Shown: positions 21,891-30,133 of the stretch, in pieces
How positions within the stretch are numbered: the first letter of the stretch is position 1
Layout: each line of letters starts with the position of its first letter
Assembly: GCA_002346745.1 (NCBI GenBank)
Contig: DEAL01000001.1
Location: forward strand, 1-36,372
Source of the DNA: Candidatus Neomicrothrix sp. UBA2983
GTDB taxonomy: Bacteria > Actinomycetota > Acidimicrobiia > Acidimicrobiales > MedAcidi-G1
DNA length: 36,372 nt
Reading direction: 5' to 3'
The notes under the pieces: model-generated
Told to the model about the DNA's origin: nothing
Seen by the model: only the letters and a program-made list of their open reading frames with translations
Database searches by the model: none
Position numbers and translations under genes: made by a program

Positions 21891-24860
21891 TCAGGACGTG
21901 GCGGCGATGAGGGCGTCCATCAACTCCTGGGCCCGTGCCTGCAGGCGGCCGAACTCCAGCCAGTCGGCCGGATCCTGGGCCAGTGCCTGGGCGGCCTGAG
22001 CCTGAAGCTGTTCGATTTCGGCCACGATCTCGGCGACCGTGACGGGAACCTCGACCGTGCCCGTCGCCGGGTCGTCTGACCCGTCGTCGCCGGAATCACC
22101 CGGCTCGGCCACCGACGGCGACCTCGTAGAGGTGGTGCCGAACAGGTCGCTCAGGTCGTCGCTGGTGAGTTCCTCGAGCGCCTCCTGGAGCGAGTTGGCC
22201 ATCACCACGTCCTCGCCGACCGCCACGATCACCCGTTCGAGCTCGGGCACCGTGTTGTCGCCCTCGGCCTGGACGTAGAGCGGCCGGACGTAGAGAACCG
22301 AGTTCTCGATCGGCACCAGCAGCAGCTCGCCGAACAGGACCGTCGACCCGCGCTGGCTGAGCAGCGTCTGGAGGCTGGCGACCTCCTCGTCGTTGCGGAT
22401 CCGCTCCTCGGAGAGGGCCGGACCGTCGAAGTTGGAGGTGGGCGGCCGGTAGATCACCAGATCCCCGTAGTTCTCGCCGTCGCTGCGGCCCACCATGTAG
22501 GCGGCCAGCTCCTTGCGGGCGTCGTCCTCGTCGAGTGGCACGAACGCCCGCAGGATCACGAACTCGGTGCCGTTCCCACCCGGCAGGTCGATCATCGTCC
22601 GGTAGGGCGCCATGCGCATGTCGCGCGTCCCGATCCGCAGCCCCTGGTCGTTCAGCACCACCAGGTCGAGGGCGCCCTCGCCGGTGCGTCCCGGGTCCTG
22701 TGAGACCGCCCACTCGGCCGCCCGCTGGTAGAAGTTCTCGGTGTCGTCGACGTGGTAGGCGCCCCACAACTCGGTCTGGACCCGGAACAGGTCCTCGGCG
22801 TAGCGCAGGTGTTCGACCAGGTTGGCCGGCATGTCCGCGATCGGCCGGAACAGGCCGTCGAAGGCATCGGCATAGGCGGCCACGATCGGGTCGGCGTCGT
22901 CGGTCACGTAGAAGATGACACTGCCGTCAAAGCCGTCGACCACGGCCTTCACGGAGTTGCGCACGTAGTTGAAGCGGGTCCGCAGGCCGCTGTCGGACGG
23001 CAACTCGCCGACCGGTGCCCGCTGGGCGTAGGGGTAGCGGCTGGTCGTGGTGTAGCCGTCGATCACGTACACGACCCGGCCCTCGTGGAGCACCGGGTAC
23101 GGGTCGGCGTCGAACTCCAGGAAGGGCGCCAACTTCTCGACCCGCTCCCGGATGTCTCGGACGTAGATCACCCGCGAGTCGTCGGTCACGAAGTTCGAGA
23201 TGAGCGGCTCGAGTTGGCCGAAGCGCAGGGCGAAGGCGACCTTGCGCAGCATCGACCCCATCTCGACGCCGCCCTCGCCACCGATGTCGGCGTACCGGAC
23301 CTCGAGGGTCTCCTGGTTCTCGTCGGTGAAGTCGACCTCGTCGCGGCTGGCGCCCACCACGGCGTAGCCGCCGAGGCCCTCACCCACGTAGAGCTGCGGA
23401 CGGTCCAGCACCACGTCCAACGACGGGTCGATGTCGATCGGCAGGTCGCCGATCAGGAACTCGGGGTCGCCGGTGGCCCGAACCCGACTGACCGGGGCCA
23501 GGGCCACGCCGTAGCCGTGGGTGAACGCCACGTGCTGGCTCTCCCACGAGCGGGTCACATTGGGCTCGAGCTCCCGGGCGCCGATCATCACCTGGGTCGG
23601 CTCGCCGTCGACCATGTACCGGTCCGAGTCGAGCTCCCGGCTGAAGCGGTAGAACTCCCGCTCGCCCTGCAACCGGTCGAACGTGCCCTGCACGACCAGC
23701 GGGTCGAGGGTGCGGATGTTGCGGACCGTGCCGGGGTTCTCGCGCAGGTCGGCGGCGGTGATCGTGTTGTCCATCCCCTCGATCTGGACCTCGATTACTC
23801 CGTCCAGCCCGAACGCCGACCGGGTGGCGTCGATGTTGCGGGCGATGTATTCGGCCTCCTTCTCGGACTCGGCCGGCTCGACCCGAAGGCTCTGGATGAC
23901 CGCCGGGTAGATGTTGCCCATCACGAGTGCCACGAACGCCCAGAGGCCGACCGCCAGGGTCGGCAGCACCCAGCCCCGGCGGCGGATGTTGACGATGAGC
24001 AGCAGGACGGCGAACAGCGAGATCAGGATCAGCAGGTTGGTGGCCGGCAGCTGCGCCTTCACGTCGGTGTAGGTGGCGCCGTCGACGGCGCCACGCGTCG
24101 AGGTCGTCAGCTCGAAGCGGGCCAGCCAGTAGTCGGCCGCCTTGACCAGCGCGAGGAGGCCCAGCAGCACCGACAGGTGCGCCTTGACCGCCGGTCGGAC
24201 CCGCTCACCGGGCGCCTGCAGGCGGATGCCGCCGTTGACGTAGTGGAGGATCGTGGTGACGACCAGCGTGACGATGAGCGCCCCGAACAGCCAGCCCACG
24301 ACGAAGCTCGAGAACGGCAACTTGAACACGTAGAAGCCGACGTCCCGACCGAACTGGGCGTCCTCGATGCCGAAGTCGCCGCCGTTGGTGAACAGCAGCC
24401 ACTCCTGCCAACGTCCGGCGACGCCGAAGCCGGCCAGGAGTGCCAGCAGCACCGAGATGACCAGCCGCACCAGCCAGGCCCGGCGACCCACCACCAGGTG
24501 GTAACGGGAGAGGACCTCCTCCTCGGGTCCGGGTGGGCGCACGACGGGCGCCAGCCGGTCGGCGACGGTCAGGTTGGCGAAGCAGAGGACAAAGAACAGC
24601 AGCGTGAACAGGACAACGAGCACGATCTGGGCCCCGAGCACCGAGGTGAAGACGTTGCCGTAGCCGAGCTGATCGAACCACAGGTAGTCCGTATAGAAGC
24701 CGGCCACGCCGCGCAACGACAGCATCGCCACGATGCCGAGGGCCAGCACGCCGAACAGCAGCATCCGGAATCGGCGGGGGCCGCGTCTCGTGGCACGCCG
24801 TCCGCGGATCGGGCGCGGGGGCGGCGGGGGTGCGTCCTGGGGGTTCTCCTCGTCGAGCAT
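21891..24860 (-). CDS. UPF0182 family membrane protein
   Basis: A 989-residue protein. The first 330 residues hold about seven membrane helices (for example MLLFGVLALGIVAMLSL and TSVLGAQIVLVVLFTLLFFV) and the rest is a large, probably extracytoplasmic domain (YIARNIDATRSAFGLDG, SHVAFTHGYGVALAPVSRV-type text, YAQRAPVG). A C-terminal acidic segment is followed by a helical end (VAEIVAEIEQLQAQAAQAL). The length fits the family, which is widespread in Actinobacteria and whose function is not known. ATG 24860 is 11 bp after the YlbL-like stop; a TAGGCT overlaps that stop and lies 8 bases before the ATG. The YlbL-like neighbour is usual for this gene. Confidence 0.92.
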   Translation of the reverse strand: MLDEENPQDAPPPPPRPIRGRRATRRGPRRFRMLLFGVLALGIVAMLSLRGVAGFYTDYLWFDQLGYGNVFTSVLGAQIVLVVLFTLLFFVLCFANLTVADRLAPVVRPPGPEEEVLSRYHLVVGRRAWLVRLVISVLLALLAGFGVAGRWQEWLLFTNGGDFGIEDAQFGRDVGFYVFKLPFSSFVVGWLFGALIVTLVVTTILHYVNGGIRLQAPGERVRPAVKAHLSVLLGLLALVKAADYWLARFELTTSTRGAVDGATYTDVKAQLPATNLLILISLFAVLLLIVNIRRRGWVLPTLAVGLWAFVALVMGNIYPAVIQSLRVEPAESEKEAEYIARNIDATRSAFGLDGVIEVQIEGMDNTITAADLRENPGTVRNIRTLDPLVVQGTFDRLQGEREFYRFSRELDSDRYMVDGEPTQVMIGARELEPNVTRSWESQHVAFTHGYGVALAPVSRVRATGDPEFLIGDLPIDIDPSLDVVLDRPQLYVGEGLGGYAVVGASRDEVDFTDENQETLEVRYADIGGEGGVEMGSMLRKVAFALRFGQLEPLISNFVTDDSRVIYVRDIRERVEKLAPFLEFDADPYPVLHEGRVVYVIDGYTTTSRYPYAQRAPVGELPSDSGLRTRFNYVRNSVKAVVDGFDGSVIFYVTDDADPIVAAYADAFDGLFRPIADMPANLVEHLRYAEDLFRVQTELWGAYHVDDTENFYQRAAEWAVSQDPGRTGEGALDLVVLNDQGLRIGTRDMRMAPYRTMIDLPGGNGTEFVILRAFVPLDEDDARKELAAYMVGRSDGENYGDLVIYRPPTSNFDGPALSEERIRNDEEVASLQTLLSQRGSTVLFGELLLVPIENSVLYVRPLYVQAEGDNTVPELERVIVAVGEDVVMANSLQEALEELTSDDLSDLFGTTSTRSPSVAEPGDSGDDGSDDPATGTVEVPVTVAEIVAEIEQLQAQAAQALAQDPADWLEFGRLQARAQELMDALIAATS

Positions 24861-24871
24861 GGAGCGGCAGC

Positions 24872-26023
24872 CTAACGCCCAGCCGACACGGCTGGTCCGG
24901 CCCCAGGCAGGTGCAGGTCGAGGGCATTGCCACCAAGGCCGGCCAGCACCGCAAGCGCCTCCTCCAGCGTGGCGACCGGTTCGACCTGCAGGTCGCCGGC
25001 GTGGCGGGCCGCCACCTCGTACTCCTCGGCCGGCACGAGGAAGAGGTCGACGCCGCCCTCCCTGGCCGCGACCGTCTTCTGGGCGATGCCACCGATGGGG
25101 CCGACCTCGCCCTCGAAGCCGATCGTGCCCGTCGTCGCCACGTCCAGCCCGCCGGTCAACGCGCCGGGCGTGACGAGGTCGAGGACGGCGAGCGTCAGCG
25201 CCAGGCCCGCCGAGTTGCCGCCGATGTTGCCCGTCTCGATCCGCACGTCGACGGGCAGGTCCTCGACGTCCTGCCAGCGGGTCTGGACCATCACACCGAG
25301 GAAGGCGGTGTCGGGGTCGTCGGTCCGGGCGCCGAGCACCACCTCGGCCGTGCGCGGGTCGTCGTCGACCTCCTCGTCGACCGACACGACGTCGAGCCGC
25401 ACCACCTGGCCCGGGACACGGGCCCGGATCTCGGCCACGAGATCGTCGGCGGTGCGGACCGGCGTGCCGTCGACGGCCACGATCACGTCATCGGTGGTCA
25501 GGATCCCCTCGGATGGCCCCTCGACGCCCGCCATGCCGACGCCGGTGGCCTCGTACGGGTCGATGCCGAGGTGCCGGAACGCCACCGCCACCGCCGTCGA
25601 CTTCGAGACCTGCATGAGTTCGAGGTTGAACGCCCGGTTCTCGCCGGGGCTGAGGTCGCCCAGGATCTCGTCCTCGCCGAAGAGCACGATGTCGCCGTCG
25701 ATGTTCGCCTCGAGGAACTCCCAGCCGTTGACCCGGGTGTCCTGGCGGACCGTCGTGAAGAACACGTCGCCGGCCGGCTGGAACCGCTCGCCCACCGTCA
25801 CCACGATGCGGTCGGTGAGGGCGCTCACGCTGCCCGGCCGGAAGGCGACATACGGCAGCCGCACCACGGTCATCACCAGCGCCAACACGCCGAGCAGCAG
25901 CAGCGGCACCCAGATCCTCGCTCGCAGCCGGCGTCGACGCCGTTGGGCGCCCCCGGGCTCACCGAGGCGGGGCGGTAGGGTTTCGACTGCCGTGTCCACG
26001 TTGTCGTTCGACCTCGCGCTCAT
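24872..26023 (-). CDS. YlbL-type PDZ/Lon-like serine protease
   Basis: A 383-residue membrane-bound protease. One helix (about 38-58, WVPLLLLGVLALVMTVV) anchors it. A PDZ domain follows (about 160-215, GVEGPSEGILTTDDVIVAVDG) and then a Lon (S16) protease domain with the Ser-Lys dyad Ser271 (GGNSAGLAL) and Lys316 (GGIAQKTVAA). Such proteins cleave membrane or secreted proteins; targets are unknown. ATG 26023 is preferred because it keeps the basic N terminus; GTG 25999 is possible. Its 5' end overlaps the 5' end of the divergent gene at 25992. Paired with UPF0182 downstream. Confidence 0.88.
   Translation of the reverse strand: MSARSNDNVDTAVETLPPRLGEPGGAQRRRRRLRARIWVPLLLLGVLALVMTVVRLPYVAFRPGSVSALTDRIVVTVGERFQPAGDVFFTTVRQDTRVNGWEFLEANIDGDIVLFGEDEILGDLSPGENRAFNLELMQVSKSTAVAVAFRHLGIDPYEATGVGMAGVEGPSEGILTTDDVIVAVDGTPVRTADDLVAEIRARVPGQVVRLDVVSVDEEVDDDPRTAEVVLGARTDDPDTAFLGVMVQTRWQDVEDLPVDVRIETGNIGGNSAGLALTLAVLDLVTPGALTGGLDVATTGTIGFEGEVGPIGGIAQKTVAAREGGVDLFLVPAEEYEVAARHAGDLQVEPVATLEEALAVLAGLGGNALDLHLPGAGPAVSAGR
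25976..25991 (+). promoter_or_regulatory. Possible -10 element inside the YlbL-like gene
   Basis: TAGGGT followed by ten bases and GTG 25992. The spacing is longer than the 6-7 nt of the other elements, so this is weaker. Confidence 0.35.
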
Positions 26024-26459
26024 CCTTGAGTCCGTACTCGCGCCGGGTCTCGTGCTCGGCGCCCTGCTGCACGTCGGCCCCTGGTCCACCCCCAGCGCCC
26101 TCCAGCCTGCCACGGTGCCGACCGGAGGAGGCGCCGGGACCGGTGCCGACCGGTGGAAGCAGCCCCTCCCCTGGGTCACCCTGCTGCTCCTCGCCGTGCG
26201 CGGGCGGCCACTGCCACCGTCCGGCGAAACCGAACTGGCCGTCGAACGGGGCTGGGGCGTCTTCGCCCGGCTGGGCGTCGGCCTCCAACCACCCCGGAAG
26301 GTCGCCACCGGCCGGCGGGCCCGCATCCGCTGGTGGCACCGCTGCACCTCGCTCGCCCTGCTCCTCGCCATCGTCGTCCTCGTGGGACTGGCCCTGGCCT
26401 CGCTGACGGCGGTGCTGATCGTCGCAGGCGGCTTCCTGCTCGAGCAGGCGATCGGCTGA
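25992..26459 (+). CDS. Small membrane protein of unknown function
   Basis: A 155-residue protein. A hydrophobic N-terminal run (LALILESVLAPGLVLGALLHV), a short segment LPWVTLLLLAV and a strong C-terminal helix pair (SLALLLAIVVLVGLALASLTAVLIVAGGF) suggest three or four membrane passes with a basic loop (RKVATGRRARIRWWHR). No family recognised. If GTG 25992 is right, its first 32 bases are antisense to the start of the YlbL-like gene. It is followed after 3 bp by the HEAT-repeat gene, so the two form an operon. Confidence 0.6.
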   Translation: MSTLSFDLALILESVLAPGLVLGALLHVGPWSTPSALQPATVPTGGGAGTGADRWKQPLPWVTLLLLAVRGRPLPPSGETELAVERGWGVFARLGVGLQPPRKVATGRRARIRWWHRCTSLALLLAIVVLVGLALASLTAVLIVAGGFLLEQAIG

Positions 26460-26462
26460 GCG

Positions 26463-27122
26463 GTGGCCGGACGCCACCTCCACGACGCCGACCCTCCGCA
26501 GGCCGACGCCGCCCAGCGTCGACGCACCGTGCTCGAGGCCGGACTGTCCGGCGACCCGTCCGCCGGCACCCCGATCGCCCGACGACACCTCGAAGATTCC
26601 GAGCCCGCCGTCCGGGCGGCCGCCCTCGGCGCCCTCGCCCACCTCGGCACCCTGGAGTCGCCGACGCTGGCCGGCGCCCTCGGAGACCGGGACCCGGCCG
26701 TCCGTCGGCGAGCACTCGAGCTCTGCATCGACGCCGGCCTCGCCCCCACACTCCCCCTCGGCCTCCTCGACGACCCCGACCCCACCGTCGTCGAGGTCGC
26801 CTGCTGGGTGGCCGGGGAACTGGTCGACGCCGCCGACCGCTCGGTGCACGCCCTGGCCGGGATCGCCGGCAACCACGACGACCCGCTCTGCCGTGAGGCG
26901 GCGGTGGCGGCCCTCGGCGCCCTCGGCCACCCCGATGGCCTCGTCGCCGTGCTGACGGCCCTCGACGACCGGCCCCAGATCCGGCGCCGTGCCGTACTCG
27001 CCCTCGCCCCGTTCGAGGGGTCGGAGGTCGACGCCGCCCTCGAACGCGCCCTCGGAGACCGGGACTGGCAGGTCCGCCAGGCAGCCGAAGACCTGGGCGC
27101 CGAGGGCCCGGGTGCCGACTGA
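26463..27122 (+). CDS. HEAT-repeat protein
   Basis: A 219-residue, all-helical protein made of repeats of about 30 residues: DSEPAVRAAALGALAHLG, GDRDPAVRRRALELCIDAG, DDPDPTVVEVACWVAGEL, HDDPLCREAAVAALGALG, DDRPQIRRRAVLALAPF and GDRDWQVRQAAEDLG. This is the bacterial HEAT (PBS-lyase-type) pattern, a scaffold for protein binding. No catalytic residues are evident. GTG 26463 follows the upstream stop by 3 bp. It ends convergent with the MreB-like gene, 6 bp apart. Partner unknown. Confidence 0.82.
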   Translation: MAGRHLHDADPPQADAAQRRRTVLEAGLSGDPSAGTPIARRHLEDSEPAVRAAALGALAHLGTLESPTLAGALGDRDPAVRRRALELCIDAGLAPTLPLGLLDDPDPTVVEVACWVAGELVDAADRSVHALAGIAGNHDDPLCREAAVAALGALGHPDGLVAVLTALDDRPQIRRRAVLALAPFEGSEVDAALERALGDRDWQVRQAAEDLGAEGPGAD

Positions 27123-27128
27123 ACCCCG

Positions 27129-28139
27129 CTACCGCCCGCGGGCGTTGTCCATGAACATCACGCGCATGGCCTCGAACGACTCGATGCACTGACCAGCCCC
27201 CAGCACCACGCACTCCAGAGGGGCGTCGACATGGTGGACCGGCACCCCGGTCTCGTCAGCGAGGCGCAGGTCCAGCCCACGCAGCAGGCTGCCGCCACCC
27301 ACCAGGTGTATGCCCTGCACCAGCAGGTCCTGCGCCAGTTCGGCGGGCGCCTGAGACAGGCAGGTCACGACCGACTCCACGATCGCCGACAACGGCTCGT
27401 CGATGGCGCCGCGGATCTCCTGCGGCGTGAGTACCACCGTCTTGGGCAGGCCGGTCATGAGCTCGCGGCCGCGGACCTCGGCCCGCATCTCGTTCGGTGT
27501 CGGTGCCGCCGACCCGATCGTGAGCTTGATCTCCTCGGCGGTGCGTTCGCCGATGGCCAACCCGTACTCCCGCCGGACATAGGCCTGGATGTGGGCGTCG
27601 AGGTCGAACGATCCGATGCGGACTGCCTCGATCGCCACGACCCCGCCCAGCGACAAGAGTGCCGACTCGGACGTCCCGCCGCCGATGTCGACGACCATGT
27701 TGCCGACCGGCTCGCTGATCGGGAGGTCGGCGCCGATCGCCGCCGCGAGCGGCTGCTCGATCAACTGGGCGTCGGCGGCCCCGGAGCGGCGCGCCGCCTC
27801 GGTCACCGCCCGTCGCTCGACCGCCGTGATCGCCGAGGGGACGCAGATGAGCACCTTGGGCTTGTTGAAGCGGCTCACGCCGACCCGCTCGAGCAGCAGC
27901 CGCACCATGCGCTGGGTGACCTCGAAGTCGGTGATGGCGCCCTTGCGGAGCGGCCGCACGGCCACGATGTGCGACGGTGTCCGCCCGATCATCTGCCAGG
28001 CCTCGCGCCCCATCGCCAGCACCTCGTTCTTGCGCTGGTTCAGGGCCAGGACCGACGGCTCGGCGAGGACCACGCCCTCGCCCCGCATGTAGACGAGGGT
28101 GTTGGCGGTCCCGAGGTCGATCGCCAGGTCGCGGGCCAT
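27129..28139 (-). CDS. mreB: MreB-like actin homologue
   Basis: A 336-residue MreB-family protein. The nucleotide-binding motifs are clear: phosphate 1 (AIDLGTANTLVYMRGEG), the connecting segment (ICVPSAITAVERRAV), phosphate 2 (VVDIGGGTSESALLSLGG) and the adenosine motif (HLVGGGSLLRGLD). MreB filaments guide lateral wall synthesis in rods. No mreC, mreD or rodA lies next to it, which is unusual for a canonical mreB operon; it follows moaE and a small membrane protein instead. ATG 28139 is 1 bp after the TGA of the small membrane protein, so these genes are probably co-transcribed. Confidence 0.9.
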   Translation of the reverse strand: MARDLAIDLGTANTLVYMRGEGVVLAEPSVLALNQRKNEVLAMGREAWQMIGRTPSHIVAVRPLRKGAITDFEVTQRMVRLLLERVGVSRFNKPKVLICVPSAITAVERRAVTEAARRSGAADAQLIEQPLAAAIGADLPISEPVGNMVVDIGGGTSESALLSLGGVVAIEAVRIGSFDLDAHIQAYVRREYGLAIGERTAEEIKLTIGSAAPTPNEMRAEVRGRELMTGLPKTVVLTPQEIRGAIDEPLSAIVESVVTCLSQAPAELAQDLLVQGIHLVGGGSLLRGLDLRLADETGVPVHHVDAPLECVVLGAGQCIESFEAMRVMFMDNARGR

Positions 28140-28140
28140 G

Positions 28141-28398
28141 TCAGCCGCCTCCGGTGCCGCCGGGGCGGCCCTCGTCGGTCGGATCCGGCGACTCGGGGGG
28201 CAGCACCCGCATGCCACTCGACTCGGGACCGCTGGTCGGCCGGTAGCCATGGTGGCCACGGGACATGGCGCGCAGCGTGGAGCGGAACTCGTGCGGGTCG
28301 CTGGTCTGCTTGCGGGGCCGGCTGACCAGCCAGACGAGCAGCGAGCCCACTACGGCCAGACCGGCGGCGCCGGCCAGGAACAACGGCGCCGAGTTCAC
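28141..28398 (-). CDS. Small single-pass membrane protein
   Basis: An 85-residue protein: NSAPLFLAGAAGLAVVGSLL is one membrane helix, followed by a basic linker (SRPRKQTSDP) and a soluble, Pro/Gly-rich cytoplasmic tail. GTG 28398-28396 overlaps the TGA of moaE as GTGA, and the stop sits 1 bp before the MreB-like ATG. No family recognised. Its place between moaE and mreB suggests a membrane partner for the MreB-like protein, which is inference only. Confidence 0.65.
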   Translation of the reverse strand: MNSAPLFLAGAAGLAVVGSLLVWLVSRPRKQTSDPHEFRSTLRAMSRGHHGYRPTSGPESSGMRVLPPESPDPTDEGRPGGTGGG

Positions 28399-28934
28399 GC
28401 GGGGTCCCCGGCCACTGGCGCCTCGGCCGTCCCGAGTTCCTCGACCTCGACGAGGTGCTGGGCGTCGACCCCCCAGCGTTCGCCACCGTCCCATGCCTCC
28501 CGCTTCCAGATCGGGACGGTCGCCTTGAGGCTGTCGATGCAGAAGCGGTTGGCGGCGTAGGCGGCGTCCCGGTGCGGGGACGACGTGGCGACGACCACCG
28601 CCGCGTCGCCGATGGCCAGCGGTCCGGTGCGGTGCAAGAGCGCCACCCGGCGCAGGTCGGGCCAGCGACGGCGTGCCTCGTCCACGATGCGCGACATCCG
28701 GGGGACGGCCTGCTCCTCGTACGCCTCGAAGGACAGTTCGGTCACGTCGCCGCGGTCGCCGGTGTGGTTGCGGGCGGTTCCACAGAACACGACGACGGCA
28801 CCGCAGTCCGGCCGGACCACCCACCGCTCCACCTCGGCAACCGGGAGTCCCGTTGCCGAGAGGCCGACCCAGGTGTCGCCTTCGGGTCCCCCCGAGTGGG
28901 GAAGTGCGTCGATCGGTGCGGGAGCGTCGGGCAT
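28395..28934 (-). CDS. moaE: Molybdopterin synthase catalytic subunit
   Basis: A 179-residue MoaE, the large subunit that places sulfur from MoaD onto precursor Z to give molybdopterin. The motifs VVFCGTARNHTG (about 48-59), LSFEAYEEQA, ALLHRTGPLAIGDAAVVVATSSPHRDAA and the catalytic LKATVPIWKRE (Lys137 and Lys144) are all present. A 30-residue N-terminal extension precedes the usual start. ATG 28934 follows TACGAT plus seven bases. No moaD or other molybdenum cofactor genes are near. The following small gene overlaps it as GTGA. Confidence 0.93.
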   Translation of the reverse strand: MPDAPAPIDALPHSGGPEGDTWVGLSATGLPVAEVERWVVRPDCGAVVVFCGTARNHTGDRGDVTELSFEAYEEQAVPRMSRIVDEARRRWPDLRRVALLHRTGPLAIGDAAVVVATSSPHRDAAYAANRFCIDSLKATVPIWKREAWDGGERWGVDAQHLVEVEELGTAEAPVAGDPA

Positions 28935-28947
28935 CGGCGCAATCGTA
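28935..28947 (-). promoter_or_regulatory. Leaderless-type -10 element, moaE
   Basis: TACGAT, seven bases (TGCGCCG), then ATG 28934 on the minus strand. Confidence 0.6.
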
Positions 28948-29013
28948 GGACGCCGCCCGAGGCCCGCCACCGACGCCCGGGCCGGTCCATCGCCTCGCCG
29001 GTTCGCTCCCTGG

Positions 29014-30060
29014 CTACCGGTCGGGCGACGCGCCGGTGACACGCCGAACCAGCCACACCAGACCGGCCAGGAAACCCGTCAGGAGCGCGGCGGCAGCCCC
29101 CAGCGACAGCAGCTGGCGGCTGCGGGCGTCGAGCTGGTCCAGGGCCCCCGGCTCGTGGCCGGCGACATACGCCTCCTCATTGGTGTGCCGTGGCTCCCAA
29201 CCGAGGCTGCGAATCCGGTCGTTGGACACGACCCACGGGTACACCGTGTACGGCAGGATGCCGGGGGGCGCCTCGGTGAGGCCCAGCGACCAGCGCAGCC
29301 GGGCCACCGCTCCCGCCAGCCCGGCCGGCAGCCGGAGGCGCGGAACCTGTCCGCCGAGCTCCGCCATGAGCGGCGCCGGTATCCACCCGTCCGGTGCCAC
29401 GTTGAGGGGACCCAGCGGGCGCTGGTCCACGGCCACGACGACCGCTTCGGCGAGGTCGTCAGCGTGAAGGAACTGCCCCATCGGATCGCCTTCCTCGCTG
29501 CGGATCGCCACCGCTGCCGACAGCAGGCGAGCCAGCCCACCGGGCTTCTCCTCGGCGACGGTCACCGCCGGCCGCAGCATCGTGACGACCCGATCGTCGT
29601 TGGCGCAACCCCACGCCATCGCCCGTTCCTCGAGGTCGGTCCGGCGCACGGCGAACCGGAAGTTCGGACAGGGGCGGACCTCGGCCTCCTCGGTGAGCGG
29701 GACCGGGTTGTCCGGCCAGGCCCCGTAGACCATCGCCGTCGAGAGGACGACCAGGTGCGTCACCGGGCTGTCCTCCAGGGCGGCCAGCAGGCGCTGTGCC
29801 ACCGCCGGGATGGCGTGGCCGGGGTCCACGCGGGCCAGCTGCGGACGCAGGCTCGACGCCAGGTGGACCACCGTGTCGACGTCGTCGACCAGGCGACGCA
29901 GGTCGGTCACCGCCAGGTCGGCGGTCACGATGTCGACGCCCGGGGCCGGACGCACGCTGGAAAAGCGATCCACGCCGACCACCTCGTGTCCGGCCTCGGC
30001 CAGGCGGGCGCAGGCCCGCCGGCCCACGGCTCCGGTGGACCCGGTGACCAGCACCCTCAT
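29014..30060 (-). CDS. NAD-dependent epimerase/dehydratase-family protein with C-terminal membrane helix
   Basis: A 348-residue extended SDR. The nucleotide motif VTGSTGAVGRRA (5-16) follows the start, and the active-site region reads VLSTAMVYGAWP, with the Tyr of the family but not a full YxxxK. Residues about 318-341 (LGAAAALLTGFLAGLVWLVRRV) form a membrane helix at the C terminus, unusual for this family and likely to anchor it. It resembles sugar-nucleotide or hopanoid-type SDRs, but the substrate is not clear. ATG 30060 has GAGGAG further upstream. It is divergent from the DUF2342 gene with 73 bp between the starts. Confidence 0.75.
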   Translation of the reverse strand: MRVLVTGSTGAVGRRACARLAEAGHEVVGVDRFSSVRPAPGVDIVTADLAVTDLRRLVDDVDTVVHLASSLRPQLARVDPGHAIPAVAQRLLAALEDSPVTHLVVLSTAMVYGAWPDNPVPLTEEAEVRPCPNFRFAVRRTDLEERAMAWGCANDDRVVTMLRPAVTVAEEKPGGLARLLSAAVAIRSEEGDPMGQFLHADDLAEAVVVAVDQRPLGPLNVAPDGWIPAPLMAELGGQVPRLRLPAGLAGAVARLRWSLGLTEAPPGILPYTVYPWVVSNDRIRSLGWEPRHTNEEAYVAGHEPGALDQLDARSRQLLSLGAAAALLTGFLAGLVWLVRRVTGASPDR

Positions 30061-30121
30061 CCTCGTGCCACTCTCCTCGGTGCGGCCGGATGGCCGCGAA
30101 GCGTCCCTGCGATCACGACCC

Positions 30122-30133
30122 TACGATGCCCCC
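30122..30133 (+). promoter_or_regulatory. Leaderless-type -10 element, DUF2342 gene
   Basis: TACGAT, six bases (GCCCCC), then GTG 30134. Confidence 0.6.

Noticed and set aside
22752..24875. Long plus-strand open frame (over 700 codons) opposite the UPF0182 gene
   Set aside because: It mirrors the UPF0182 reading frame on the other strand, is rich in His, Arg, Gln and Val as expected for a shadow frame in high-GC DNA, and matches no family.
24205..25092. Minus-strand frame bridging the UPF0182 and YlbL-like genes
   Set aside because: It is a shadow in a different frame of two genes with clear family motifs.
27231..28325. Plus-strand open frame opposite the MreB-like gene
   Set aside because: The minus-strand frame carries all actin-fold motifs; the plus frame is composition-driven.
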